64,000 bases of DNA from Agrobacterium vitis (GTDB lineage: Bacteria > Pseudomonadota > Alphaproteobacteria > Rhizobiales > Rhizobiaceae): the NCBI RefSeq assembly GCF_014926405.1, contig NZ_JACXXJ020000005.1, positions 2,981,001-3,045,000 of the forward strand, given 5' to 3'. Below are positions 29,825 through 39,003 of the stretch, piece by piece. The notes under the pieces are model-generated. The model did not search any database and was not told the origin of the DNA. It saw only the letters and a list, made by a program, of their open reading frames with translations. Both the position numbers and the translations under genes were made by a program. Every line of letters begins with the position of its first letter. Position 1 is the first letter of the stretch.

Positions 29825-30202
29825 ATGCAGAACCGAGCAGCAAGATGGACGGCAGCGCTGGTGGCAGCAGGCTTGACCATGACGGGGCCGGTTATGGCAG
29901 ACCAGAACAAGAAGCCCGCCCTGGATAACTGGTCGCAGCCGTTGAAAGGTTACAAGGACCTGCCCGGCGTGAAGACGCAGGCCGAAATCGACCGGCAGAA
30001 CCTCCAGCCAAGTTATCGCTGCCAAACCGAGACCGTGCTGATGCAAGGGCGCGGCACCCGCGATTTTCATTTTCTCGGCTCCGGCATGCCGCGAACCGTC
30101 TATCGCTGCACCACGGATGAGGGAATTACCTATACGGGCAGCGAACCGCCACGTACCGGCGCATGGCTGCCGGGAATCAATCCGAGAGATGTCGGAGAAT
30201 AA
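29825..30202 (+). CDS. Secreted hypothetical protein downstream of tadC
   Basis: This 125-residue protein has a signal peptide (RWTAALVAAGLTMTGPVMA) with probable cleavage after VMA. The mature part is polar, with two Cys (SYRCQTETVL and VYRCTTDEG) flanking FHFLGSGMPR and ending with GTGAWLP-like sequence (PPRTGAWLPGINP). GGAG lies 6 bases before the ATG at 29825. It is 266 bases after tadC in the same direction and ends at a strong terminator. No family is recognised and a pilus role is only suggested by position. Confidence 0.72.
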   Translation: MQNRAARWTAALVAAGLTMTGPVMADQNKKPALDNWSQPLKGYKDLPGVKTQAEIDRQNLQPSYRCQTETVLMQGRGTRDFHFLGSGMPRTVYRCTTDEGITYTGSEPPRTGAWLPGINPRDVGE

Positions 30203-30233
30203 GCACTCAAACAACGAAAAGACGCTTAAAAAC

Positions 30234-30261
30234 AAAAAAGCCCGGCGAACCGGGCTTTTTT
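30234..30261. terminator. Intrinsic terminator, bidirectional (secreted protein gene / tRNA-Leu)
   Basis: AAAAAAGCCCGG-CGAA-CCGGGCTTTTTT forms a perfect stem with a tetraloop (GC part 30240-30245 / 30250-30255). It serves the plus-strand gene ending at 30202 and the minus-strand tRNA ending at 30299. Confidence 0.92.
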
Positions 30262-30298
30262 GTATTCATAAACCAAATCAAAGATTTGGCTTGGGAAT

Positions 30299-30385
30299 TG
30301 GTGCCCAGAAGAGGACTCGAACCTCCACACCCTTTCGAGTACCAGCACCTGAAGCTGGCGCGTCTACCAATTCCGCCATCTGGGC
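30299..30385 (-). tRNA. tRNA-Leu (anticodon CAG)
   Basis: The 87-base minus-strand sequence starts GCCCAGATGGCGGAATTGG and ends TTCTGGGCACCA with an encoded CCA. The anticodon stem CCAGC / GCTGG encloses TTCAGGT, giving anticodon CAG. The 7-base acceptor stem GCCCAGA / TCTGGGC pairs fully. The long variable arm (ACTCGAAAGGGT) is typical of class II tRNA-Leu. Confidence 0.96.
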
Positions 30386-30778
30386 GACGAGGAGGGATTT
30401 AGTAGGCCAGCCCGCGCCTGTCAACACGGTTTTTGAAGTTTTCATGTCAGGACCGATTTTTTTCCGATTGCCTCTATCCCGTTCATTTTGCAGCATCATT
30501 CAACATTCGTCCAAGCGTCTGAATCTAGAGGTTTTAATAGAGACAATCCGCGACCCAGAAAAAACTGGCGCCAATAAATGATTCATCTAATATACAAAGC
30601 GATCTCGCTCGAAAGCCTGAGTTTTTGATAGATGCAAGCGCAAGACAGATGGAATCATGTCGCCAGAAAAATTGCCTCGCCTTGAAACTGTCCCCACCCT
30701 TGAAGCTTGGGCCTTGAAGCTTGGGCGACGAGATTTATGTAATTCGGCATGTCCGGTTTTAGTGTGAGGAGGCGTAGA
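30386..30778. other. Intergenic region, no gene seen
   Basis: These 393 bases are less GC-rich than their neighbours and hold no credible reading frame. They should contain the tRNA-Leu promoter (minus) and that of the gene at 30779 (plus). A perfect 14-base direct repeat, CCTTGAAGCTTGGG twice in tandem, is at 30698-30725. Confidence 0.6.
30698..30725. repeat. Perfect tandem 2 x 14-base repeat
   Basis: CCTTGAAGCTTGGG occurs twice without a gap, 54 bases before the start of the GYYRP-repeat gene. Each unit contains the palindrome AAGCTT. Confidence 0.6.
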
Positions 30779-31192
30779 ATGCCATTGTTCCGCAATGCCT
30801 TGGCTGGGGTTGCGTTCGTCCTTGTCGGCAGCTTGCCCGCTGTCGCCTCGGCGACCATGCCGTTTGCCGTGGACCCGCTCAGCGGCAACCCATCCCGAGT
30901 GATCGATATCCGCTATGTCTGCGACGTCTATGGTTGTTATGATCGGCCCGATTACGGCAGGCCCCCACCGCCACCGCCAGGCTATTACCGGCCAGTCCCA
31001 CCGCCGCCGCCACCCGGCTACTATCGCCCAGCACCTCCACCACCGGGTTACTACCGTCCAGCGCCACCGCCGCGGGTATCGAACCGCCATGTCCGCTGGT
31101 GCATGGACCGTTATCGGTCCTATGATCCACAAACCAACCGCTATATTGCCGGGGATGGCCGCACGCGGGTCTGCCGCTCACCATTCCGATGA
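30779..31192 (+). CDS. Secreted Pro/Tyr-rich repeat protein (BA14K-like)
   Basis: This 137-residue protein has a signal peptide (NALAGVAFVLVGSLPAVASA). Its middle has three tandem repeats of the form PPPPPGYYRP(V/A) at about 70-100. The C-terminus, HVRWCMDRYRSYDPQTNRYIAGDGRTRVC, resembles the BA14K-type domain found in rhizobial envelope proteins. GGAGG lies 7 bases before the ATG at 30779. Cell-surface or periplasmic location is likely; the function is not known. Confidence 0.82.
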   Translation: MPLFRNALAGVAFVLVGSLPAVASATMPFAVDPLSGNPSRVIDIRYVCDVYGCYDRPDYGRPPPPPPGYYRPVPPPPPPGYYRPAPPPPGYYRPAPPPRVSNRHVRWCMDRYRSYDPQTNRYIAGDGRTRVCRSPFR

Positions 31193-31229
31193 TTTAAGCG
31201 TCTGACTGTGTTGAAAACCTGAGAAACGC

Positions 31230-31259
31230 AAAACCCCTCGAAATATTCGAGGGGTTTTT
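31230..31259. terminator. Intrinsic terminator, bidirectional (GYYRP gene / pheT)
   Basis: A stem CCCCTCGAA / TTCGAGGGG (31234-31242, 31246-31254) with a 3-base loop is flanked by AAAA and TTTTT. It ends the plus-strand gene and the minus-strand pheST operon. Confidence 0.92.
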
Positions 31260-31317
31260 ACAATCACGATAAAAACAGCGGGACAAAGTTCCCGCCACCT
31301 GATCCTGACGATGGATG

Positions 31318-33741
31318 TCAGGCGCGTAGCGCACCGCCTGTGGTCTTCTCCACATTGCCGACGATCTTCTTGGTCAGCGCGTCAAAATCCTCATCGGTCA
31401 GGGTCTTGTCCGATGGTTGGATCAGCACTTCAATGGCCACCGATTTCTTGCCTTCGCCAACGCTTGCCCCTTCAAACACGTCAAACACGTTGACGCCCGT
31501 GATCAGCTTGCGGTCGGCGCTGGTGGCAGCCTTGATGATCGCGCCCGCTTCAACCTGTTTTTCGACCACAAAGGCGAAATCGCGCTTCACCATCTGCAAG
31601 GGCGAGAGATCCAGCGCAGGCTTGGTGCGGGTGGCCTTCTTCTTTGGCTCCTGCATGGCATCAAGATAGATCTCAAAGCCGCAGAGCGCACCGGAAACAT
31701 CCAATGCGGCCAGCGTCTTGGGGTGGAACTCACCAAAGTAGCCGAGCACGACCTTTGGACCCATCTTGATGGTGCCGGAGCGGCCCGGATGGTACCATTC
31801 CGGGCCACCCTGCTCGATCTGCACATTGCCCATCGGCAGGCCGCAGGCTTCCAGCACGGCCAACGCATCGGCCTTGGCGTCATAGACATCCACTGGCTTG
31901 CCGCCGCCCTTGGCAGCGTTGGACCACATGCGACCAGCACCTGCGAGCGATGCCGTGCCACGGCGCACGCCACCTGCCACGCGGCGCTGACCTTCTGGCG
32001 TATCGCCTTCATAGGTGCCGGAGACTTCGAAAATCGCCACATCGCCAAAGCCACGGTCGGCATTGCGCTGGGCAGCGGTGAGCAGACCCGGCAGCAGCGA
32101 TGGGCGCATGTCCGACATGTCAGCAGCAATCGGGTTGACCAGTTTCAGCTCCGGCTTGCCGCCACCAAACAAAGCGGCCTGTTCTGCCGAGATGAACGAC
32201 CACGTCACGGCTTCCATCATGCCACGGCTGGCCAGCGCCCGCTTGGCTGTGCGGGTGCGGATCTGCAAGGTGGTGAGGATTTTGGTGTTGACCGCGCCCA
32301 TGGATGGTAGAGGCTCTGGCGTAATCTTATCCACGCCATGCATACGCATGACCTCTTCCACCAGATCGGCCTTGCCGTCCACATCTGGCCGCCATGATGG
32401 CACAGCCACCTTGACGGTTTCGCCCTCGCCCGACACTTCAAAGCCAAGACCGGTGAGGATGGTGCGGGATTCGTCGGTGGAAACATTGAGGCCAGTGAGG
32501 CGCTTGACTTCCGAGAATGGGAAATCAACCACCTTTTTCGTGTGGCCCTGATAGCCAACCACCTTGGCGCTTGCAGCCTTTCCGCCGCACATCTCCAGCA
32601 CCAGCTCGGTGGTGCGCTCAAGGCCGGGCACCATATAGTCCGGGTCAACACCGCGCTCAAACCGATAGCGGGCATCGGTGATGATGCCGAGCGAACGGCC
32701 CGATTTGGCAATGTTGATCGGGTCCCACAGGGCCGATTCAATAAGCACATTACTGGTGTTTTCATCGCAGCCGGAATGCTCGCCGCCCATGATACCGCCA
32801 ATGGATTCTAAGCCATTATCATCGGCAATCACCACGGTGTTGGGTGTCAGCTTATAGGTACGGGTGTCGAGCGCGAGAATTTCCTCGCCATCCTTGGCGC
32901 GGCGCACGGTCAGCACACCCTTGACCTTATCGGCATCAAACACATGCATGGGCCGACCTTGATCAAAGGTCATGTAATTGGTCACATCCACCAGCGCCGA
33001 GATCGGGCGAAGGCCAATGGCAATCAGCCGCTTTTGCATCCAGACAGGGCTTGGGCCATTTTTAACGCCGCGCACGAGGCGATAGGCAAAGCCGGGGCAA
33101 AGCTTGGCATCATCCAGCTCCAGCTTGACCTCAACCGAGGTCTCGCCTTCCACCGCAAAGCTTGGAGCCTTTGGCTGCTTCAACGTGCCAAGGCCGGAGG
33201 CGGCCAGATCACGGGCAATGCCGTAAATGCTGGTGCAATCGGGCCGGTTGGGCGTGAGATTGATCTCGATGACCGGATCATCAATGCCTGCATAGGCGGC
33301 GAAAGAGGTACCGACAGGCGCATCATCCCGCAGATCGATAATGCCATCGTGATTGTCAGACATGTTGAGCTCTTTTTCAGAACACATCATGCCATGGCTT
33401 TCCACGCCACGAATATTGCCAACCGCCAGCGTCACATCCAGCCCCGGCACATACATGCCCGGACGGCCAAACGCGCCAATCAAGCCCGCCCGCGCATTCG
33501 GCGCGCCGCAAACCACCTGCACAGGCTTACCATCACCAGCATCGACCGAGAGAACTTTCAGACGATCGGCAGACGGATGCTTTTCCGCGCTCAAAATCTT
33601 GGCAATCACAAACGGCTTATAGGCCGCCTTGTCATCAACATCCTCAACTTCAAGGCCAATGGCGGTAAGGCGCTCGCAGACCTGATCCAGCGTGGCATCG
33701 GTGTCCAGATGGTCTTTCAACCAGGAGAGTGTGAATTTCAT
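31318..33741 (-). CDS. pheT: Phenylalanyl-tRNA synthetase beta subunit
   Basis: This 807-residue subunit of the (alpha-beta)2 enzyme starts [20 protein letters not shown]. It has the EMAP-like tRNA-binding domain (about 40-150), the B3/4 editing domain ([23 protein letters not shown]), the B5 domain and the C-terminal anticodon-binding domain ([16 protein letters not shown]). It charges tRNA-Phe together with PheS. Unusually, its ATG overlaps by 4 bases the stop of an intervening small gene rather than following pheS. Confidence 0.95.
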   Translation of the reverse strand: MKFTLSWLKDHLDTDATLDQVCERLTAIGLEVEDVDDKAAYKPFVIAKILSAEKHPSADRLKVLSVDAGDGKPVQVVCGAPNARAGLIGAFGRPGMYVPGLDVTLAVGNIRGVESHGMMCSEKELNMSDNHDGIIDLRDDAPVGTSFAAYAGIDDPVIEINLTPNRPDCTSIYGIARDLAASGLGTLKQPKAPSFAVEGETSVEVKLELDDAKLCPGFAYRLVRGVKNGPSPVWMQKRLIAIGLRPISALVDVTNYMTFDQGRPMHVFDADKVKGVLTVRRAKDGEEILALDTRTYKLTPNTVVIADDNGLESIGGIMGGEHSGCDENTSNVLIESALWDPINIAKSGRSLGIITDARYRFERGVDPDYMVPGLERTTELVLEMCGGKAASAKVVGYQGHTKKVVDFPFSEVKRLTGLNVSTDESRTILTGLGFEVSGEGETVKVAVPSWRPDVDGKADLVEEVMRMHGVDKITPEPLPSMGAVNTKILTTLQIRTRTAKRALASRGMMEAVTWSFISAEQAALFGGGKPELKLVNPIAADMSDMRPSLLPGLLTAAQRNADRGFGDVAIFEVSGTYEGDTPEGQRRVAGGVRRGTASLAGAGRMWSNAAKGGGKPVDVYDAKADALAVLEACGLPMGNVQIEQGGPEWYHPGRSGTIKMGPKVVLGYFGEFHPKTLAALDVSGALCGFEIYLDAMQEPKKKATRTKPALDLSPLQMVKRDFAFVVEKQVEAGAIIKAATSADRKLITGVNVFDVFEGASVGEGKKSVAIEVLIQPSDKTLTDEDFDALTKKIVGNVEKTTGGALRA

Positions 33742-34160
33742 TGCTTTTCTCTCAACTCGTGGAATCTCAAGATCGTAAAATCTTCAGAAGTTGGCGTTAG
33801 CCCTAGCTCACGCCGAATTTGAGATCTCACGTACTTCATCAATTCAGTAGTATTTGAACTTCCATCTACCTTAAGATCATCACTGTATTTCTTCGTTAAT
33901 CTTAAAAGCTCTGGATCACCGAAAACCTGAACTCTATCAACAGCACGCTCAATCGCCTGCATTTCGTCCTGCGGACTCACAAAGGACGGTGTAGCAATAG
34001 CATCATACGTTTCAAGCAGGTACTTCACGATCAGCTCACGTCTTTTATTGTACTTCTCTCTTCTGGAAGACAATAAATGTGTAAGCCAAGCGACAACAGC
34101 CCCGCCAATCACAGCACTTGTTAACGTTAGCGATGCGGTGAGGACGGCTTGCTCCATCAA
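33738..34160 (-). CDS. Small membrane-anchored protein inserted between pheS and pheT
   Basis: This 140-residue protein has one N-terminal membrane helix ([25 protein letters not shown], about 6-30) and a charged, mostly helical cytoplasmic part ([38 protein letters not shown]). It overlaps pheS by 4 bases and pheT by 4 bases, so it is built into the operon with translational coupling at both ends. Counted over 33781-34080 its GC is about 42%, far below the adjacent synthetase genes. This marks it as recently acquired. No family is recognised. The helix-plus-coil form recalls small toxin-immunity or phage-exclusion membrane proteins, but that is speculation. Confidence 0.8.
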   Translation of the reverse strand: MMEQAVLTASLTLTSAVIGGAVVAWLTHLLSSRREKYNKRRELIVKYLLETYDAIATPSFVSPQDEMQAIERAVDRVQVFGDPELLRLTKKYSDDLKVDGSSNTTELMKYVRSQIRRELGLTPTSEDFTILRFHELREKQ

Positions 34161-35242
34161 ACGCTCAATCCACCAAACAATGTCGGCACATCCAATGGAC
34201 GAAAACCGTAGTGGTTCATCCAGCGGACGTCGGCGTTGAAAAAGTCGCGCAGGTCCGGCATGCCGTATTTCAGCATGGCGATGCGGTCGAGGCCCATGCC
34301 CCAGGCAAAGCCCTGGTATTCATCGGGGTCGAGGCCGCCGGCGCGCAGCACGTTGGGGTGGACCATGCCGCAGCCGAGGATTTCCATCCAGTCCTTGCCT
34401 TCGCCGAATTTGACGATCGGGCCAGAGGAGCGGTCGCACTGGATGTCCACCTCAAACGATGGTTCCGTGAACGGGAAGAAGGACGGACGAAAGCGCATGG
34501 TGACGCTATCGACCTCAAAGAAGGTCTTGCAGAATTCCTCCAGAACCCAGCGCAGATGGCCAACATTGGCGGTCTTGTCAATCACCAGACCTTCGACCTG
34601 ATGGAACATCGGCGAATGGGTGGCGTCGGAATCCTGTCGGTAGGTCTTGCCCGGAATAACGATGCGGATCGGTGGCTTTTGCGCTTCCATGGTGCGCACC
34701 TGCACCGGCGATGTATGGGTGCGCAGCACCTTGCGCTCGCCATTGGCGTCGGGTTGCAGGAAGAACGTGTCGTGCATTTCGCGGGCCGGATGCCCTTCAG
34801 GGAAGTTCAGCGCCGTGAAATTGTAATAGTCGGTTTCGATATCCGGGCCTTCGGCAATGGAAAAGCCCATATCGGCGAAAATGGCGGTGATCTCATCGAC
34901 GATCTGGCTGATCGGATGAATACGGCCACGCTCAGCAGGCGAAGAGCGCACGGGCAGCGACACATCCAGCGTTTCAGCCTTCAGGCGCGCATTGATGGCG
35001 GCATCCTTCAGCTCGGTCTTCTTGGCGGTCAGCTGTTCGGTGATCTCGTTTTTCAGCGCGTTGATCGCGGCACCGCGGGTCTGGCGCTCTTCTGGCGTCA
35101 TGGAGCCCAGCGTTTTCAAAAGCTCGGAGACCGCGCCTTTCTTGCCCATGGCGGACAGACGCACAGCTTCAATGCCCGCCTCGTCGCTGGCGGCAGAAAT
35201 GTCGGCCAGAAGGGATGTTTTCAAACTCTCAAGATCGGACAT
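34157..35242 (-). CDS. pheS: Phenylalanyl-tRNA synthetase alpha subunit
   Basis: This 361-residue catalytic subunit has an N-terminal coiled coil, then class II motifs: motif 1 region [19 protein letters not shown], motif 2 [17 protein letters not shown] and motif 3 [18 protein letters not shown]. It activates phenylalanine with ATP and transfers it to tRNA-Phe with PheT. The stop is overlapped by the small inserted gene at 34160. A strong terminator separates it from rplT upstream, so it should have its own promoter in 35243-35300. Confidence 0.95.
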   Translation of the reverse strand: MSDLESLKTSLLADISAASDEAGIEAVRLSAMGKKGAVSELLKTLGSMTPEERQTRGAAINALKNEITEQLTAKKTELKDAAINARLKAETLDVSLPVRSSPAERGRIHPISQIVDEITAIFADMGFSIAEGPDIETDYYNFTALNFPEGHPAREMHDTFFLQPDANGERKVLRTHTSPVQVRTMEAQKPPIRIVIPGKTYRQDSDATHSPMFHQVEGLVIDKTANVGHLRWVLEEFCKTFFEVDSVTMRFRPSFFPFTEPSFEVDIQCDRSSGPIVKFGEGKDWMEILGCGMVHPNVLRAGGLDPDEYQGFAWGMGLDRIAMLKYGMPDLRDFFNADVRWMNHYGFRPLDVPTLFGGLSV

Positions 35243-35301
35243 TGTTGTCTTTCCTGCCCATGTTCCGCCAGCGGATGTATCGCCAGTATCAAATAAAAAA
35301 C

Positions 35302-35335
35302 AAAAAACCCGCGCCAGTTCTCCCAGCGCGGGTTT
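35302..35335 (-). terminator. Intrinsic terminator after rplT
   Basis: On the minus strand CCCGCGC / GCGCGGG (35326-35332 and 35308-35314) with an 11-base loop is followed by TTTTTTG. It separates rpmI-rplT from pheS. Confidence 0.9.
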
Positions 35336-35368
35336 CCCAATACCAAATTTCAGTTTGGGACGCGCTGG

Positions 35369-35773
35369 TTACTTAACAGCGGTCTCAAACTCGTTCTTCG
35401 TGCCGGTGTCCTTCAGGTAGGACAGAGCCTTCTTGGAGGCTTCAACCAGCGCGCCGAAAGCTGCCGGCTCATGGATGGCCATGTCGGACAGAACCTTACG
35501 GTCAACTTCAATGCCAGCCTTGTTCAGGCCGTCGATGAAGCGGCCATAGGTCAGGCCGGATTCGCGCACAGCTGCGTTGATACGCTGAATCCACAGGGCG
35601 CGGAAGTTGCGCTTGTTGACCTTGCGGTCGCGGTAGGCGAACTGCTTGGAACGATCCACCGCAGCCTTAGCAGCGCGGATGGTGTTCTTGCGGCGGCCAT
35701 AAAAGCCCTTGGCGGCCTTCAGAACCTTTTTGTGCTTGGCATGAGCGGCAACGCCGCGTTTTACGCGTGACAT
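35369..35773 (-). CDS. rplT: 50S ribosomal protein L20
   Basis: This 134-residue L20 starts [30 protein letters not shown] and has [41 protein letters not shown], matching the family throughout. It is an early-assembly 23S rRNA binder and in many bacteria represses its own operon. It follows rpmI by 39 bases. Confidence 0.97.
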   Translation of the reverse strand: MSRVKRGVAAHAKHKKVLKAAKGFYGRRKNTIRAAKAAVDRSKQFAYRDRKVNKRNFRALWIQRINAAVRESGLTYGRFIDGLNKAGIEVDRKVLSDMAIHEPAAFGALVEASKKALSYLKDTGTKNEFETAVK

Positions 35774-35812
35774 GTCATGATCTCCTTGAATGATCCAAAA
35801 AGCGAAAGGGTC

Positions 35813-36016
35813 TCAGAGACCGTTAGGCAGGTAGTTCTTGATGACTTTCTTGCCGTCTGCTTCGGCAAGTACCATCGTTCCGCGTGCATTGCGGATGAAC
35901 TTATTGGACCGCTTGATCATGCCGTGACGCTTGCCAGCGGCAGCAGCCAGGACCTTGCCGGAGGCAGTGATCTTGAACCGCTTCTTGGCGGAGGACTTCG
36001 TCTTCATCTTGGGCAT
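35813..36016 (-). CDS. rpmI: 50S ribosomal protein L35
   Basis: This 67-residue L35 reads [20 protein letters not shown] at the N-terminus, with [18 protein letters not shown] in the centre. The start at 36016 fits the family; the open frame to 36091 has no conserved residues. It is the first gene of rpmI-rplT and is split here from infC, which lies 4 kb away. Confidence 0.96.
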   Translation of the reverse strand: MPKMKTKSSAKKRFKITASGKVLAAAAGKRHGMIKRSNKFIRNARGTMVLAEADGKKVIKNYLPNGL

Positions 36017-36041
36017 TTTGCTACTCCATTGTTCTTGTATC

Positions 36042-36067
36042 GAAACAGGCAGACGAGGCCTGTTTTC
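36042..36067 (-). promoter_or_regulatory. Hairpin in the rpmI leader, possible L20 control site
   Basis: AAACAGG (36043-36049) pairs with CCTGTTT (36059-36065) across a 9-base loop, about 25 bases before the rpmI start and inside the predicted leader. L20 autocontrol structures occur here in other bacteria; this assignment is inference. Confidence 0.35.
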
Positions 36068-36117
36068 AAGCATAAAGAACGGCCACGGCATGCCCTGCCG
36101 GACCGTTCGGACGGGCG

Positions 36118-36146
36118 CTTATAACCGCAGGCCCGGTAAAGTGCAA
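36118..36146 (-). promoter_or_regulatory. Sigma70-type promoter for rpmI-rplT
   Basis: On the minus strand TTGCAC (complement of 36141-36146) is followed after 17 bases by TATAAG (complement of 36118-36123). It would give a leader of roughly 95 bases before rpmI. Confidence 0.6.
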
Positions 36147-36243
36147 CGGGATTCAATGGCGCGAGGCAAAAATCGCTTTTGCGGCCTGCCAACACTGAAA
36201 AATTGTTGGCTTAAGCGCGTTATCTAGGCCAAGTGACCTGCCA

Positions 36244-37599
36244 TCAGATCGGGTGAGCCGGAATCTGACGGCCGCCATTGCGGGGAAATTGCAGCGTAAC
36301 AAGCAAGCCGCCAATATCGGCCTGATCCAGGCTGAGATTGCCGCCATAAGCGGTCATAATATCAGCGCAGATCGCGAGCCCCAGACCGGAACCGCCTTGG
36401 TCTGCGTCCAGAAATTCGCCCCGGCGCAGCACCTGCTGCCGGTCTTGCGGGCGCACACCCGGCCCATCATCACCAATGACGATCATCGCCATGTCCCGAT
36501 CCCCAAACGCGCGGACGTGAATGACCGAGGTGGCCCATTTCGTTGCATTGTCGAGAATATTGCCGATCGCTTCGGCAAGATCGGCAGCGTCGGCCTCAAT
36601 CGCCAAGCCTTGCTCCACCTCGACATCCCAGGCAAGCTCTCGCGCCCGGGCAATCGGGTCAAGAACCTTGACCAGTTTGCCTATCAGGCTTTCCATGTCG
36701 GTTACCTGCATCTGCTCGACACCAAGGCGGGCAGCCTGCAATTGCCGGTCGGCTCGCTGGCGCACCAGGTTGATTTGCTCGAAAGCCGCTTCTCGCTCGG
36801 CGGAAGGCAGATGCTGCACCATTTGCGCCAACACCGTCAGCGGTGTTTTCAATCCATGCGCCAGGTCGCTGGCCCTGCTACGCGCCTTCTCGATCGTGTA
36901 TTGCCGTTCGGTGAGCAAGAGATTGATCTCCTCGACAAGCGGCATCACTTCAAGCGGCACGCCGTCATCCATCACCCGCAACTGACCGGCCCGGACCATC
37001 GACACCTGGTTTCGCACACGTGTCAGTGGTTGCAATACCACCCGGGCCTGGAGCAGCGCCGCACCCAGCAAAACCAGGGCAGTGATCAGCATGACGGAAC
37101 GCGAGCGCTCCCGATGCTGATCGAGCGGCTCCATCAGGTTGGCCAAAGGAAATCCGGCATAGATGATAACCGGATAGTCTATGCCTTCATCCGAGATTTT
37201 GATTTCGCTGCGGAGCAGCAAAATATCCTCACCATCGGGTCCCTGCGCGCGACTGAAATCGAATGGACCTTCCTGATGCAATCCAGTTCGGGGCAGTTCC
37301 ACATCCCATAGCGACCGCGACCGCAGGCTGCGGCCATCAGGCGTCCATACTTGCCAGTAACGTCCGCCGCTGACCGTGGAAAAGCGCGGATCTGCGGGTG
37401 GCGAGACGATATCAATCTTGCCATTTTCCACCTTGAGGCGGGAGGCAATGATATTGATAGTGACATTCATCTCGGTTTTGAATTGCTGACCGACATAGTT
37501 GATGAACAAATAACCGACCGAGAACCAAAGGACCATCAGCGCCAGCCCGATTGCCAGGAAGGAGCCGATCGCGAGCCTGAAGCGCAGTGATCTCAGCAT
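36244..37599 (-). CDS. Sensor histidine kinase (PhoQ/FeuQ-like)
   Basis: This 451-residue kinase has an N-terminal helix (about 8-35), a periplasmic sensor domain (about 36-165) and a second helix (VMLITALVLLGAALLQA). A HAMP-like segment leads to an H box (ASDLAHGLKTPLTVL), an N box (AIGNILDNATKWA) and G boxes (DDGPGV, GSGLGLAI). It should autophosphorylate and control the regulator encoded just upstream, with which it overlaps by 7 bases. The periplasmic stimulus is not evident. Confidence 0.9.
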   Translation of the reverse strand: MLRSLRFRLAIGSFLAIGLALMVLWFSVGYLFINYVGQQFKTEMNVTINIIASRLKVENGKIDIVSPPADPRFSTVSGGRYWQVWTPDGRSLRSRSLWDVELPRTGLHQEGPFDFSRAQGPDGEDILLLRSEIKISDEGIDYPVIIYAGFPLANLMEPLDQHRERSRSVMLITALVLLGAALLQARVVLQPLTRVRNQVSMVRAGQLRVMDDGVPLEVMPLVEEINLLLTERQYTIEKARSRASDLAHGLKTPLTVLAQMVQHLPSAEREAAFEQINLVRQRADRQLQAARLGVEQMQVTDMESLIGKLVKVLDPIARARELAWDVEVEQGLAIEADAADLAEAIGNILDNATKWATSVIHVRAFGDRDMAMIVIGDDGPGVRPQDRQQVLRRGEFLDADQGGSGLGLAICADIMTAYGGNLSLDQADIGGLLVTLQFPRNGGRQIPAHPI

Positions 37600-38261
37600 G
37601 AATTTTCGTCTGGCACGACGTAACCAAAGCCGCGCCGTGTTTCGATAGCACTGGCATCCGTTTTCTTGCGGATCCGCGCCACCATGGCTTCGACTGCATT
37701 TTTCGAAGCATCGTCATCGCGGCCCTGGATCTGGGTGGCGATCTCATACGCTGAAAACACCCGGCCCTTGTTTTGGACGAGAATCTGGATCAATCGAAAC
37801 TCCAGCGGGCTGACCTCCAACAGGGCACCATTGAAGGTGACGGTCCGACCGGCCTCATCCACCTGAAAACGCCCGGCTGAAAACAGGGTATGGCTGGTTT
37901 TTCCAGCGCGCCGCAACAATGCGCGAAGCCGGGCCAACAACTCCTCTGTGCGGAACGGTTTCGGAAGATAGTCATCCGCCCCGGCATCGAAACCATCGAC
38001 CCTTTCCATCCAGGACCCTCGCGCCGTCAGAACCAGAACGGGTGTCTGGATCCTATCCTTGCGCCATCGCCTTAAAATCGAAAGCCCATCCAGCCCGGGC
38101 AGACCGAGGTCGAGAATGATGGCGCCGAGGCCGGTATCCTCTCCAGCCTCCCAGACATCCGGCCCCTTGTTGACCAAGGTCACCTCGTAGCCCTCGCCTC
38201 TCAGCGTCTCCGCCACATGGCGCCCGATATTGGCATCGTCTTCAGCCAGTAAAATACGCAA
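37593..38261 (-). CDS. Response regulator, OmpR/PhoB family (FeuP-like)
   Basis: This 222-residue protein has a receiver domain with acidic pocket AEDDANIG (residues 6-13), phospho-acceptor Asp in LDLGLPGLDG and Lys in LPKPF. A winged-helix DNA-binding domain (EVSPLEFRLIQILVQNKGRVFS, DASKNAVEAMVARIRKK, IETRRGFGYV) follows. It is a DNA-binding transcription factor paired with the kinase downstream. The gene at 38416-39003 lies 154 bases upstream on the same strand. Confidence 0.92.
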   Translation of the reverse strand: MRILLAEDDANIGRHVAETLRGEGYEVTLVNKGPDVWEAGEDTGLGAIILDLGLPGLDGLSILRRWRKDRIQTPVLVLTARGSWMERVDGFDAGADDYLPKPFRTEELLARLRALLRRAGKTSHTLFSAGRFQVDEAGRTVTFNGALLEVSPLEFRLIQILVQNKGRVFSAYEIATQIQGRDDDASKNAVEAMVARIRKKTDASAIETRRGFGYVVPDENSC

Positions 38262-38415
38262 GATTCAATGCTCTCCAAAAGACCGCCGTGAAAGAAGTTA
38301 CAATCCGCGCAAGATTATATCGTGCATGGCGCTATAGGATTTTGTTTGTATAGTCTTGTCCAAAAACCGGTTTCCACTTTTCGGCACGATACAGTGTAGG
38401 CAGTCGCTGTCAGAT

Positions 38416-39003
38416 TTATCGTGCCAGTTTCCCGGTCCGCGCATCCACTTTCAAGGTGCGAAACCGCCCGGACATGTCCTTTATGGTCAGCAAGTAAAAA
38501 TCACCGTTGGAGAGATAGCGTAAATCCACGTCGATCAACCGCGAACCTTCAGGCAGTTTGAGATTGCCAAGCACCTCTCGTAACGAACGATAGCGGCCAC
38601 TTTTGACGCCGTCCAGCACCTGTGGCCGAACAACGCTCGGATCGTCATCTGTAAACGAGCCGTTCGGAGTTCCACCTGGACCTCCCCCGCCGGGCCTGCT
38701 GCCAAAAGGTCCAGGAGAGCCTGAAAAACTAGGAGGGCCACCACTCGGCGGATCGCCGCCTCGCCATCCACCAGGAGGGCCACCGCCTGGAGGCCCACCG
38801 CTTGGAGGCCCACTGCGATTGTCAGAGGCCATGACAAGACTGGTAAAGAACAGGGATACAAGAAACAGGATTGCCGCCACACACCGACCGTAGACGCGGC
38901 AGCCGTCTTGCCCGCCTTTCGCAAACCATCTCAGACACAAAAGTTGGTGCCGGATTGCTCTGGCAACCTCCTTTTTTCCATCTTCCGTTGAGCTGCTTCT
39001 CAT
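38416..39003 (-). CDS. Exported Gly/Pro-rich protein with PepSY-like C-terminus
   Basis: About 195 residues from the chosen ATG; the start is uncertain, since the frame is open to 39033 and the signal-like helix (AAILFLVSLFFTSLVMA) begins some 40 residues in. A Gly/Pro/Ser-rich linker (GGPPGGGPPGGW and similar) of about 55 residues follows. The C-terminal 75 residues (SGRYRSLREVLGNLKL, LIDVDLRY, FYLLTIKDMSGRFRTLKVDARTGKLAR) resemble a PepSY domain. PepSY proteins beside PhoPQ-like pairs, such as FeuN beside FeuPQ in Sinorhizobium, modulate the kinase; that role here is inference. Confidence 0.68.
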   Translation of the reverse strand: MRSSSTEDGKKEVARAIRHQLLCLRWFAKGGQDGCRVYGRCVAAILFLVSLFFTSLVMASDNRSGPPSGGPPGGGPPGGWRGGDPPSGGPPSFSGSPGPFGSRPGGGGPGGTPNGSFTDDDPSVVRPQVLDGVKSGRYRSLREVLGNLKLPEGSRLIDVDLRYLSNGDFYLLTIKDMSGRFRTLKVDARTGKLAR

